Source: Dichotomocladium elegans | Taxonomy: Eukaryota; Mucoromycota; Mucoromycetes; Mucorales; Lichtheimiaceae | Assembly (NCBI GenBank): GCA_025716815.1 | Contig: JAIXMN010000020.1 | Span: 1-64,000, forward strand | Direction: 5' to 3' | DNA: 64,000 bases | Shown: one piece after another, positions 1-10,309 of the stretch | Layout: each line of letters begins with the position of its first letter | Position numbering within the stretch: the stretch's first letter is position 1 | The notes under the pieces: model-generated | Seen by the model: only the letters and a program-made list of their open reading frames with translations | Told to the model about the DNA's origin: nothing | The model's database searches: none | Program-made: the position numbers and the translations under genes

Positions 1-944
1 ACAATTACCTGGCCAAAAGACGGCATCCGCCGAGCAATGGCCATTGCAGAGGGGTTCAAAAGCGGTGGAACTTCAAGAAGACCCCGCCTCCCCCAGGTGA
101 TCGGGGCGATGGATGGAAAGCTGTGTGTCATCCAGAAGCCGAGTGCAAATGGAAATGCATATGTTGACCGTAAAAATAATGCATCCATTTTGTTGCTCGC
201 TGTCTGTGATGACACTATGCGTTTCACTTATGTGAAAGCAGGAGAATCCGGTAAGTTGCAGTCAACTGCTAGTATAGACCGGATGTAATGGCGAAGCAAA
301 ATCCTATGTGTTTACCGATATGAAGGTCGCGTGCATGATGCGCGTTCTTTCACATCAAGTGCGCTTTACAAGAACTTGTTGATCATGCCTGAACGCATGT
401 GCATGGGCAACACATACATCGCAGCGGGTAATTTATTGATAAAGAATTTGGTATGCCAACAATCACCAAGTTATACTTACAAGAGACAATGAATTCTATA
501 GATTCTGCCTTCCCACTGATGTCGACGGTTATCACTCCTTTCCCTCGTGGAACTATGGTTGATAGCCAAAAACGATTCAACCTGGCTCACTCCAGCACAC
601 GTATTGCGATTGAGCATGCTTTCGGTGCCCTCTCCACCCGCTGGCGTACTTTGTGGAAGCATTTGTACATGCTCAACATAGATCGGATTGCAAATACGAT
701 CTATGCTTGCTGTGTCTTACACAATATGTGTATTGACGCTGGTGATATCGAAGATGGAGCGGACGATGATATCGTTGAAGAATTCGAAGTGTTTGTTGGC
801 AGTGACGCTCGCGCGGATCCGAATAACGTGGCATTCGCCAATATCAGCTCTTTGAGCGAGCAAGAAGCCAGAGAGCTGCAAAACGTTGAGCGTGAGCGAG
901 GTCGCCAATTACGAAACGAGCTTGTCGAATCATTGCAAACGTAA
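1..944 (+). CDS. PIF/Harbinger-type DDE transposase (5' end outside window)
   Basis: Exons 1-250, 326-427 and 502-944 give 264 residues that are open from base 1, so the N-terminus lies outside the window. Visible motifs are QVIGAMDG followed by a PSANG..YVDRKN stretch, VHDARSF, and TPFPRG followed by RFNLAHSSTRIAIEHAFG. These are the conserved blocks of the Harbinger nuclease (HARBI1/DDE_Tnp_4 family): first Asp in AMDG, second in VHDA, Glu in EHAFG. Both introns are needed to keep the frame: GTAAGT at 251 to AG at 325, and GTAATT at 428 to AG at 501. With them the visible part has no stop or frameshift. The convergent Myb-like gene downstream is the usual second gene of such elements. Family assignment is firm; activity is unknown. 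Confidence 0.85.
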
Positions 945-1119
945 GAAACATAATGTTACTGTATACGTTTGTCTTCCTATCTCACGCATCATTTCCGCCC
1001 ATAGACTATAGCTTTTTTAAAAAAAACAAATATACTTAACAATATTCATATTGAATATTTTTATTCCTGTTCGTGAATACTTCCAATTAGACTAATTTGC
1101 CTGGTGACGTTACCCAGCA

Positions 1120-2133
1120 TTAAGTTCTTACCTGTTCATTATGACGGGATGCTTCATCATCTGAGGGGAGGTTCTCAGGAACAATACCACTACTCCTGAG
1201 GAGCGCATTGCTATTACGAAGGAGTTGCCGCATCACCTGGAGATGCTGCCTGGCCATCTCCCGCCGCTCATTCCGGTCTTCTTCGCGGCGTTGGCGAACC
1301 TCCCTGCGGAACTCCTCCAGCTCTGCTCTCCTCTTCACCCGCTCTCTCTCCATCGCTGCTTCAAACATCCCAACCCCTGACTCGAGAGCACGCTGAGTAT
1401 TACTCAGCATGTGCTCGTCTAGTTCGCGGAAGATGTTGCGCACTGCGTCGAGGTCAAACACTGTGCGCCGTCCGCGCCCTAAACCAGGTCGAGTAGGGGC
1501 TAGGGCGTCTAACGAACCATTTTCGGCCGTCGTCGTCGCCGTCGCATCCTGGGCTTCATTCCTGGCAATGTGCATAGCACCAGTAACACCCACATCCATT
1601 GATTCCAGGGTGATGTGGGGGTGGATCGACGGGTCGTCGCGCAGGATCTGGCCTACTTGGTCGTAGTATCGCCACTCGATGTCGGGGTGAGAGCCGCCAA
1701 CACCCGTGGCTCCAACGCGGCGTCTCTCGTTGTTGTATTTGTCTTTCAAAGACTGCCACTTGTTCTGCGCGCGGCGCGTGTCAATCTTTGAAAGGAAGTC
1801 GCCTGCATCAAAAGAGCGGCTCTGTCCAATCTCCCTTTGGACAGAGCTTTTGATGCCCTCGACCACCAAAGCCCATATTCGATTCCTGACCATCGTGTCT
1901 TCGGAATTCAACAACCGCATGTAGTTGCGGCTCATTTCACCCAACAGCAGTTCGATCGTTTCATCGCACCAAGAGATATTGCTGCTTGATTCGCCATTGG
2001 TGCTGACAGGCGCGAGATGAGCAGCACCTGTCGCTTGCTCGGAAACTGGAGCTGGCATGTTTCTGGCTTGGGACATTCCACGAAGGGAAAATTGGCCCAT
2101 GCCGGGGAACGAGTTGCGATTGTTGCTGTTCAT
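1120..2133 (-). CDS. Myb/SANT-like (trihelix) protein, probable Harbinger accessory gene
   Basis: Intact single-exon ORF of 337 residues starting at an ATG at 2133. Residues about 53-165 look like a Myb/SANT-like trihelix DNA-binding domain: a SWCDETIELLL start, a conserved NKWQSLKDKYN segment and a WRYYDQVGQIL segment. The C-terminal third is highly charged (RRAELEEFRREV and following) and probably a coiled coil. PIF/Harbinger elements typically pair a transposase with a Myb-like protein that aids DNA binding and nuclear import. The convergent arrangement with the transposase, 175 bp apart, fits one element. A host Myb-like gene is the alternative but less likely given the neighbour. Confidence 0.7.
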   Translation of the reverse strand: MNSNNRNSFPGMGQFSLRGMSQARNMPAPVSEQATGAAHLAPVSTNGESSSNISWCDETIELLLGEMSRNYMRLLNSEDTMVRNRIWALVVEGIKSSVQREIGQSRSFDAGDFLSKIDTRRAQNKWQSLKDKYNNERRRVGATGVGGSHPDIEWRYYDQVGQILRDDPSIHPHITLESMDVGVTGAMHIARNEAQDATATTTAENGSLDALAPTRPGLGRGRRTVFDLDAVRNIFRELDEHMLSNTQRALESGVGMFEAAMERERVKRRAELEEFRREVRQRREEDRNERREMARQHLQVMRQLLRNSNALLRSSGIVPENLPSDDEASRHNEQVRT

Positions 2134-2222
2134 GATGGTTGGATGTTGGAGTAAGAAGTTATGTGATATTATTCGTGTAGCGCCGTCCCTTTAGCAAAGC
2201 CAAAAAAGGAAGTCGTAGTAAG

Positions 2223-2249
2223 AAAAATTGATCGTTTTGATCAATTTTT
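2223..2249. repeat. Perfect 11-bp inverted repeat (hairpin)
   Basis: AAAAATTGATC and its exact reverse complement GATCAATTTTT are separated by the loop GTTTT. It lies just upstream of the Myb-like gene start and could be part of a Harbinger terminal region or a small hairpin. No function can be assigned. Confidence 0.5.
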
Positions 2250-2335
2250 TCTTGTATTCATCTGTGTCCATAAAAGGCACTCCTTCCTTTATAAGAAATA
2301 ATTGATCGATTTAATTGATGTAATGAGAGGACCTA

Positions 2336-2659
2336 TTGTTTCTTGACACAAGTAACCGTGTTGTTGCCTGGACTGGTCAAGTACAATTTTACTTTCGTCA
2401 CCTCCTTGTCGTGAACCGCATTCCGACCATCCACTACTTCGCATTTGTCCATTGGTATCATACCCATGCTTCAACACAGCGCTTTGCCGACGAAGGTCTC
2501 GAGGAATGGCGCAACAGCTTTATGAGTGAAGACCGCGATTGCATCTTACCCATACACAGAATCTTTTCCCAAGTTGCCATTGTTGCATATGGTCAGCAGC
2601 AAAACTCTGCAACTTCAAAGATCCTGGTTATTCCATTAGCACGCAGAATCACAGCGTAA
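2336..2659 (+). pseudogene. Fragment of an uncharacterised transposon-associated protein
   Basis: An open frame of about 107 codons contains a VQFYFRH segment, then FAFVHWYH, then ILPIHRI and IPLARRITA before the stop. The order looks like the C-terminal part of uncharacterised proteins I associate with repeat-rich regions of Mucorales genomes. I cannot name a family and see no start codon context or upstream domain, so a degraded or truncated coding relic is the safest reading. It sits between the Harbinger element and another degraded gene. Confidence 0.3.
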
Positions 2660-2704
2660 TAAAGAAAGAGAAAAGTATGAATGGGGAATAGTCACTATTT
2701 TTTT

Positions 2705-3690
2705 TTACTTGGCCCAATCGGGTAAAACAGCCAGCACTTCTTCAGGGAGTACGGCCTGGTCGTCCTCAACTCTCTTCCTCTTAAGACTTTCCCGCGACTC
2801 CCTCTTTTTCCCTTGCTTTACCAGCAAGTCCAACTTTTCAAAGAACTCTGCTGCCTACAGCATTACCACATTCTTTCAGCGCAAACGTCTAATGTCACCC
2901 AAACTAAGAATACCTTAACAGTTCTGTGTGCAGGTTTTTTGACCTCCACATTCCCATCGTCGTCAGAAATCTCTGGCGACATGATTCGCGCACAAGAAGA
3001 CGCGAGCCACCGGGGAAGTCAGCCTCCAACGTGGCAGCATACTTCTCACAGGCTTCTTTGCGGCCCACGAGTTTCTGTATGTAACCTATGAGTATTTTAA
3101 CTTATAAAGGGCCAACATAGTGGTTAATGACCTTCCACACTCGTTTGTTGCGTTTGCGTGTCTCGGCAACGGCTTTCTTCTGCGCTGGAGACAGCTTGAG
3201 AGCATCTTTCTGCCCAGAAAAAAAAGTGTGTATCTGGGAGCGTAGCTCCCATGCACCAAGCACACAGCCGCCAGCGTGTCCAACGCAGTATGCGGCGATC
3301 GTTGCCGTCACCTCCTCATTGTGCGCACATCGAAACGAGCGATTGAAATCGTAACCTTGACTGGCAGAAAAGAGAGCATGCCGGTCAGGGATGTTTCGCT
3401 AGCCAACAGATATTAGACATGTTACAAAAGTTAAGTACATCAAATAATAAACGCACCACAACCCGTTCAACTCCAGGTTCGCGAGATACAGACGATGCAG
3501 CAGCGACTGGTTGCTCTCTGGCCATGAGCGCAGACGACAAGTTGAGGAGCTGCTGCTCAATGGCCTGGTTCTTGGCCTTCAACCTGACCTGTTCGTCCTC
3601 CAGACGGCGAATATGCGAGAGCATATTGGACTGTTCGATGCTTTCGCCGTGTTCTTGGCGGCGCTGGGTGGTATTGCTATTGGAAAACAT
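2705..3690 (-). pseudogene. Degenerate multi-exon coiled-coil protein, transposon-associated, function unknown
   Basis: The reading starts at MFSNSNTT (3690) and has a heptad-like segment (RRLEDEQVRLKAKNQAIEQQL), a GT-AG intron, then a NIPDRHALFSASQ motif, a basic stretch (KKAVAETRKRNKRVWKVINHY), and after another probable intron KLVGRKEACEKYAATLEADFPGG. A last exon ending in EEVLAVLPDWAK stops at 2705. The middle cannot be joined without a frameshift near 2980, so the gene is probably decayed. I recall the PDRHALF pattern with coiled coil and basic tail from unnamed Mucorales proteins near transposons, which is memory and not a search result. Confidence 0.4.
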
Positions 3691-3810
3691 CTACACAAAG
3701 ATGAAGGGGCCAATTTCGCATGCAACCTTTTTTTTTGCTTACTTCTGAAATTTATTGTTTGGAGCAGAGATGGAAGATGGGTGCACATACGCAGTGAAGA
3801 CAGTATTTAA

Positions 3811-5040
3811 AGCGGGTGTCTGGTATGTTTATTTGTTTCATCATTTCTTTCCCTTTCTTTTCACTTCCTTCATACCGGGATCTTTGGACGACAACGCGTG
3901 TTCATGTAAGGCTTCCTTCTTCCTAATGCTCTTTAACTTATGAACGGCTACAGGCGATTTGTTTCCATCGCATATTTTCTCCTATGAACGATGAGGTAAG
4001 TTTTCTTATGGAACAGATATATGAATCCTTACTCAAAGGTCAATTATTTTATTAGGTTCATTTCTGACTGTTCGATTAATCACAGGTAGGTTTACATATG
4101 TTGCTGCATCCACTGATTTATATGGGTGCTAACTGGTATCACACTTTTTTTAGATAAAGAAGACCACTATACCACTATACTTTCTGTTATGACGAACTGT
4201 TATTCCGGTGTGCCTCCGGCATCTTACCTCATCTACATTTCCATCCTGTTGCACAACCTGCACTTCAACAGAAGCATCTGCCTCACTAGCTCTTTAGAAT
4301 CCCATTTATCATTATAGTAGCATTTATCACAGTAGTGTAGCTAAAAATTGTCAACCATTTCATTTTGAAATAATAAAAAAAAAAGGTCGCGTTTCAATTG
4401 ATACTTCTATCTGTTTCATCGTCAGTATATTGTTACTCTGGTGTTTGGTTGTACGAGTGACAAGTAATTCGGATTGGTTCTGGCTGTAGATAGGAGCTAC
4501 TGATTGGCTCTAAAAATATAAAGTTAGTGAAATAGGGTTGGCTATTACCTCCTTGATTGAGTCAGTGTCTGGGGAGTTCTCGTGCAGGACTTAGTGGTAA
4601 TGCCGGCGCCACAGATCAATACTGAGGATGAGGTAAAAATAAGACAAGTGTATAACTTGGATGTAGAGAACTGAGGTTTATTGATACTGCTGGATTGCTC
4701 GATATTTATATGTGTTAGTGATGATATGGTATAGATGGAGTTGATACGTATGGGGAAAAGATTTGATGAGATGGATGTATAGTCGCGACTATCAGGGGAT
4801 GTCTGATGAAGATGATTTCACGACCATCGAGGAGGTATGGTTGGTAACACCGAAATGGTACCAGAAGTAACAATATAATTGTTTGCTGAGGGTTATTGAT
4901 CAGCACCATAAACAAACGGGATTGCCGACCTGTTACTGTAAAAAGTTGTATAAAATAAAACACGGACCTACCATTTATAACTGGTGTAACGGCCCCACTT
5001 TTTTCAAAAATAGATCAGACGGCAGCTGCGCCATGCTCCC
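3811..5040. other. AT-rich non-coding stretch
   Basis: No ORF with recognisable protein features on either strand. It has polypyrimidine and poly(A) runs and no repeats that I could pair elsewhere in the window. It is probably decayed mobile-element DNA. Confidence 0.4.
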
Positions 5041-5057
5041 CCCATTGACAGTTTTTA

Positions 5058-5183
5058 GAGGAATAAGGTACTTTATTCCTGCAGAACAGAAGTTCACTTC
5101 AGGAATAAGGTACTACCTTATTCTCTACCTTATTCCCAGGAATAAGTGAGGGAATAAGGTACTTTTTTACTACCTTATTCCTC
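5058..5183. repeat. Cluster of alternating GGAATAAGGTA / TACCTTATTCC units
   Basis: Within about 125 bp the 11-mer GGAATAAGGTA or its reverse complement occurs repeatedly, near 5059, 5102, 5113, 5126 and 5150, with the last complement ending near 5182. At 5103-5123 two 10-bp arms flank one base, an almost perfect palindrome. At 5151-5182 two 11-bp arms flank a T-rich loop. The units could fold into several alternative hairpins. Such clusters occur in small non-autonomous elements, but no ends or target duplications were recognised. Confidence 0.6.
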
Positions 5184-5743
5184 CTCCCAGGCGCAGTGGG
5201 TATGAATCGATAGACTGGATAGACAGAGAGCTGATGTCAGAATATAACTGGGGGTAGTCTAGGTAACAGGACTTGCGCTCGGACAGAGGACAGGATAAGA
5301 GGAAGGCACGGACTAGGAACTGGAAGATAGGTAATGCTGGTAATGGAATAAAGTGGAAAGATCAGGAAGCTATTCTAAAATCAACGCTAGTACTACTAAC
5401 CAGAAGTATGCCAGATGGCAGATCAAAACAAGACAAGAAGAGAACAGGAAGCAAGTCAATAGCTAGACTAAGGGGGTGGGTGTTAAGTACTTTCCATTAC
5501 GCAGCATACACCAAGTCGGATAACTACCAGGAACAAGGCAGAGCTGGAGAGGCGCGACAAGACGGATCAGATACTTCGGGATAAGAGCAGAAACGGGTTA
5601 CAGGACAGGACCGAGGCTTGAACAGGACAAGGTAAGTGGTTTCTGGTAATTGGGACAATAATCTGATAATATTTATTAGGACAAACTATGACAGTATTTC
5701 TACTAGCTATGATGTGTAGGACCAGAGTTCAGATAGCCTTGGA

Positions 5744-5882
5744 CGTTGAGATACTGACTGGAAATTAATAAATGCAGTCGATAGATTGGGGAATTGACCG
5801 GGAAGCAAATTAATGCAATGAGGGTGTCCATTGCATGAATGAAAATGCACGACCCTAAATGATTCCCATTTTGGTCATGACA
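5744..5882. repeat. LTR-edge-like repeat, copy A
   Basis: The block runs from GTTGAGATACTGACTGG to GGTCATGACA. It is closely matched at 14685-14821 and more loosely at about 6017-6152. All three end in GTCATGACA, whose complement TGTCATGAC resembles the TGTCAT start of the LTRs in this region. I read them as partial LTR ends on the minus strand, left by deleted elements. Confidence 0.45.
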
Positions 5883-6016
5883 ACTGATGACCAGGGATGA
5901 TATATGACGAAGGATAATATGATGATATTTTATTATAACAAATACGAGGGTATTTATAGTAGATCTTGTGAGAGAGGCGTATGGGATATATTGAGGTTCG
6001 TTGCAGTGACTTGAAA

Positions 6017-6152
6017 GAATTAATAAATGTAGACGGAGTAATAAATGCAATCGACCAAAATTAATGCAACCAGGACAATAAATGCATTCGTGAAAGGGAT
6101 ACCTGGGGTAAGGGGCGAACGCTCTCGAATAATCCCATTTTGGGTCATGACA
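6017..6152. repeat. LTR-edge-like repeat, copy B
   Basis: Shares AATTAATAAATG motifs and the terminal block CCCATTTTGGGTCATGACA with copy A at 5744-5882. It is followed directly by a TATA-like CATATAAAAAG and a CAATAAAG motif, suggesting LTR promoter and polyadenylation signals. Confidence 0.4.
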
Positions 6153-6288
6153 CTAACCTGGTCCACCCCAACGCATATAAAAAGAGAGTTGTTTTTATTC
6201 AATAAAGAGGATCCCGTCTCAAAGACCCGATTTTGACCCATTGGTTTTTCTACCTGCAACTAACTCTCTACACAACAACGCACAGTCA
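6153..6288 (+). repeat. 3' part of a plus-oriented Gypsy-type LTR
   Basis: Contains CATATAAAAAG (TATA-like), CAATAAAG (poly(A) signal-like), and an end block with AAAGACCCGATTTTG and CTGCAACTAACTCTCTA. The reverse complement of the LTR at 11332-11598 carries the related blocks GAAGACCCGCC and CTGCGACTAACTCTCTAA. This LTR therefore points the opposite way to the neighbouring minus-strand element and abuts its left LTR remnant. Confidence 0.5.
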
Positions 6289-6422
6289 TTACCAGTTAGT
6301 GAGCTTCATAACGTTGGAATGGGAGGACAGTCGAGACGTGCTGTAGAAGAGGTAGATAAGCCGATAACCCTGCTCAGTACTGTCTGTAGAAGCGCAGTGT
6401 TATGAACAGTAGTGCTATGACA
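6289..6422 (-). repeat. 3' LTR remnant of the minus-strand chromovirus
   Basis: About 134 bp matching 11463-11598 with roughly 12 mismatches by eye. Read on the minus strand it starts TGTCATAGCACT at 6422 and is preceded by a purine tract (TGGGGGGTGA) that fits a polypurine tract. The match stops at 6289, where an oppositely oriented LTR end begins, so this LTR is truncated. Confidence 0.6.
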
Positions 6423-6546
6423 TCACCCCCCACCAGACTGGATACAGCCGTGAGCTGTGTATACGGTCCTGCGCTTGTAAGTTCAGTCTGGAAAACCGTT
6501 AAAAAAACCCAGTGGGAAAAAATTATGGAAGGGAAAAGACATCGGC

Positions 6547-8329
6547 TTAAGCGCGTGGTCGCAAGCGTTTGTAGACGGCATTGGTGACAGTGCTCTCAGT
6601 CTGGCGTTTGGCGAACATGGCGTTGTGGCCCGCTGACTGATAGCTCGGACGCGTGGCAGAGGGAACAGGTGCTGTCCGTGCCCGAGCATTGGGTAGCTTG
6701 TTGTTGATGGCCTTCTTGCTTCTACTGGATGATTGTTCCGTCAGCGTATTCTGTTTTGAGGCTGAATGTGTGATAGTAGTGGACGTTAGTGGTGCCGGAG
6801 CTGTCCGTCCCCTTAGTCCCTGTGGTGTACGAATGTTGGCTTTCGGGTTTGCGACGCTGCCAGTATTCCGTGATTAGTTCTGTGCCTGTGAAGTTAGCCG
6901 CTGGTTCCCGTGTGTCATCTTTCTTCGTGTATCCCTTCCAGCGTGTACGATAAACATAGTTGCCTGGAGTGCCATCATGATCAATGATTGCCTGCACTTC
7001 ATAGTGGTCCTGGCTGGATGGCACGGGTTCTTGCGAGATCAATTTGATGTGCAATGGCGGGATGTTGAACGGAAGAAGCGCGCCTGTCGAGTCTGTCAGG
7101 ACGTATGCCCCGCCCTTGTTAACCCCATTAACAGTGAATGGTCCTTCATACCGCGGTTCCGTCTTGCTACCCCTGGTGACGTTACGGATCACGACCTTGC
7201 TGCCAGCTGGATAAGGGTCAACTATCCGGTGATTCGAATCGAAGCAGGCTTTTTCAGCATCTCGGGTGGATTTCATGCGCTGACGAATGGCTGGTATAAC
7301 CACCGCTTCCATCTCGCTAAGTCGTTCACGCGCTGCCTCGTAGTCAACTGTAGGTGGTGCGCTATCACCTGTAGTTGAGTCAATATAGTTAGTGAAGGCG
7401 TTGGGTGGACGAGCAAACATGAGCGAGAAAGGTCGTGAGCCATGTATGGCGGCGTGCTTAGTGTTAAGTGCGAATTGCACGCTTGGGACGTGAATGTCCC
7501 ATTCTGACTTTTTGCCTTGCAGCTGTTTGACGATTGCGTTCTTGGCAAGACCGACTCATTTCTCTGCTACGCCGTTGGCGCGTGGGTGATAAGGAGTGAT
7601 AAGGCGGTGGTTGAGGCCAGAGATATCTGCGAGCTGCGTGATGAAGTCGTTGACAAATTCTGTGCCATTGTCACTGGTGAGCGTGCGCATGGGTCCATAC
7701 TCCATCATATGTGCCCACAGTTGTCGTGCTATAGTAAGTGCAGACTTATCTGGAATTGCTCTCGGGACGCAGTAGCATGCGAAAATGTCGACCATGACGA
7801 GTATGTTGTTGTTACCACTGTCAGACGTAATGTTGAGCGTGCCAAGATCAATAGCCCAATGATCGCCTGGGTACTTAGCGGTGACATGACGCAATGGCTG
7901 GAAACCATGTTTGCCGACATTGAAACGTTGACAGTCCGTGCATTGCGAGACAAGCTTCTGGGCGTCCTTGCGTAGGTTAGCCCAGTGCAGCCCATCACTG
8001 TGAATGGACTTGGTGTTTGCGTCGGCACCGAAGTGACCGAGTAAATGCGCTTTCTGCAGCAATTCGGTACGTTCGTGATCGGGAGGCGTCATGAAGTCGA
8101 CGGGCTCAAAGTGTTGTGCGCGTGCGAGAATGGGCGCATGACCGTCGGTGTTGTTCTCAGAGGAATGTGAAGAAGAAGAAGAGGAGGCTTTTCGTGTGGC
8201 TGAGCCTGCAGCGTTGGTGATAAGGTTCCGTGACGTGCTGCCTGAAACGTTGCTCTTTCCTTTACCCCCCACCAGACTTTTGTCCGCAGGAAAAAGATGG
8301 GAGAAGGCGTCGGGCAGAACGTTGTCCAT
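6547..8329 (-). pseudogene. Chromovirus integrase with C-terminal chromodomain, one in-frame stop
   Basis: The frame beginning near 8329 has an H..H..C..C zinc-binding segment (KAHLLGHFG then CTDC), followed by catalytic-core landmarks WAIDLG, TSDNGTEF and HPRANGVAE, the D,D,E positions of retroviral-type integrases. A TGA at 7556-7558 interrupts the frame and the same frame then continues (VQFALNTKH). Near 6880-7030 a chromodomain-like segment is readable: HYEVQAIIDHDG, YRTRWKGY, LITEYWQRR. A frame change near 6730 leads into a basic tail ending in a TAA at 6547. The chromodomain would direct insertion to heterochromatin (family knowledge). Confidence 0.8.
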
Positions 8330-8342
8330 ACCTGCAGATGCA

Positions 8343-9224
8343 CTACCTCGAATCGAAATCGTACAGGTCGTCGAGCCAACGAGCCATTATTAGATTGACT
8401 AGTGGTTGCATGTGGAGATATGTTAGTGCAGCGTGGTCAGTGTAAAGGGTAAAACGACGTCCCCAGAGCCAGTTTCGGAACTGTCGACGTCCGTAAACGG
8501 CTGCAAAGAGCTCGCGTTTAGTAACCGACCAGCGTTGCTGGATGGGAGATAATGCCTTGGCCTTGAAACCGATGCAACGAATCTGATTGTTGATGACCTG
8601 ACAAAGGCACACTTATCACGGTTGAGAATGAGATTGGCTCGCGTGAGACGGCGGACAACTTCCTGTACGTGAGGAACGTGTTCTTTGAAGCTGGCGCTAT
8701 GGACACAAAGATCATCAATGAAGAGTGACACATAAGAAAGGTCGGAAAACAACTGTTCCATGACAGCTTGATACTTAAATGACAGCGAGCGGATGCCGAA
8801 GGGTGCACCCTGGAACACATACTGTATACCATTGACTTTGAATGCCGTTTTATGTTGGAGCTCTTCTGTGATGGGGAACCGATGAAAAGCATTCGTCAAG
8901 TCGAGAGTCGTGAAAATTGTTGATCCACCGGTGCGCTCGAAGATGTCTGACAAGTGGGGCAGTGGAAACTGATCTTCGGGTAGGAGTAGATTGAGCTGAC
9001 GTACATCGAGACAGGGGCGATACTTGGTATAGTTGCCGTCGCTGTCCTTCTTCCTTGCGAAAAACGATGGGACAGTTCCAATGGATGATAGTGCGCGATT
9101 GCTTGATGACATCATCGGCAAGCCATTTGTCGACATGCTGCTGCAGAAGAGGCATGAGGGTCGCTGGCAGCTTGTATTGGGCCCGGTAGGCTACAGCACC
9201 TGGGTTGTGTTTCGAGACGAACAA
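8343..9224 (-). pseudogene. Chromovirus reverse transcriptase and RNase H remnants
   Basis: RT landmarks in frame are YRPCLDVRQLN, the LDLTNAFHR segment and the FIDDL active-site box, followed by LILNRDKCAF. Just upstream, in another frame (8850-9224), the RT N-terminus with the WLADDVI motif is seen, so a frameshift lies near 9080. Right after KCAFVRSS the sequence jumps to the RNase H start (GFKAKALSPIQQRWSVTKRE, then YTDHAAL). The usual RT thumb/connection of well over 100 residues is missing, implying an internal deletion near 8600. The enzyme cannot be functional as it stands. Confidence 0.8.
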
Positions 9225-9520
9225 TTGCTTCTGCGAGTGCAGAAAGAGTTGATAAGGATTGGTGCGTTTGCAGCGAGAAAGGATTGGATGTCCTACATAA
9301 ACTTCGCTTGTTCGGTTGGCGATCCTGCGGGGGAATTATTTGTGACCTTGGAGTGGCCATCTCCGGTAGATTCTAGAGGGTGCGCGAGAGCGGAAGTGTC
9401 CCAGTCAATGGGTAGCCCTACTATGTGAATGCCAAGAGCTTTCACCAGGTCAGTACCAATCCACACGTCCAATTCGCCATGCAAATCTAGCACATCAAAG
9501 TATGGGAGATAGTCCGTCGG

Positions 9521-10309
9521 TTACAGCACAGCCAATTTTTTATTTACAATTCTCACGCGAGGAAGAGTAACCCCAGCAGAAGCTAAGTGTATGGTGTTGG
9601 CTGCTGGAGACACGGACCAACCAAAGCGTGCGCACAATGAAGGAGAAACGGTGCTGTCCGTAGCGCCAGTGTCCAGCAGGGCCCAAAGGCGCTGGCCTTC
9701 TATTGTGATAGGGAAGTGGTGTGAGCGTGTATGTGCGGAAGGTAAGTCCTGTTTCTGTGTACGCTTACACTGGTGTGAAGGACCGTACAACGCGTTGCAC
9801 ACGTCCGACATCTCTATGTCCTCAGGCTCGCTGTCCAAGGCATCTGGGGACTTGGGCTGCGGTGGCATGGCCGACCGACGAGCCGTGCGAGGAGCAGAGC
9901 GAGGGGAGGAACGAGGCACGGAGCCGGAGCGCGAACGGGAACGGGAGCGGGCAGAGGAAGACGGGAAAGCGCCCACCGGGGAGCGCTCTCTCTTGACGTG
10001 CTGGTGGGCCCGCATCGTCAGGTTCTTGGGAGGGCATTGGTGCCCTCGAGCGAAGGCGCCACCACACCACTGACACGTCGCAATCTTGTTCCCATCCCTG
10101 GGAGCGCGGGCCGCAGAAGATGGGGCGCTGGCCTTCTGGCGTTCTTGGGCCAGGATCTTGCGTCGTGCCTGGCATTCGTCCGTGGTGTGTCGACCCATTC
10201 CATGGACATCGCAGTGCTTTTTTCGAGAGGGGGCGCCACCCTCCAGGCCGGATCGTTCAGAGCTACCAGAGGTGCTCGCCCGTCGTTGAGGGGTGTGGAT
10301 TGAGTCCAT
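9521..10309 (-). pseudogene. Chromovirus nucleocapsid zinc knuckle and retropepsin-like protease
   Basis: The frame holds a Cys/His segment (CQWCGGAFARGHQC), a serine/arginine-rich linker and a retropepsin-like active site (LWALLDTGATDSTVS). It overlaps the gag frame by about 290 bases in a different phase, as in elements that use ribosomal frameshifting or have acquired an indel. The frame stops shortly after the protease N-terminal half (RIVNKKLAVL), so protease and RT are not in one frame. Confidence 0.7.
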
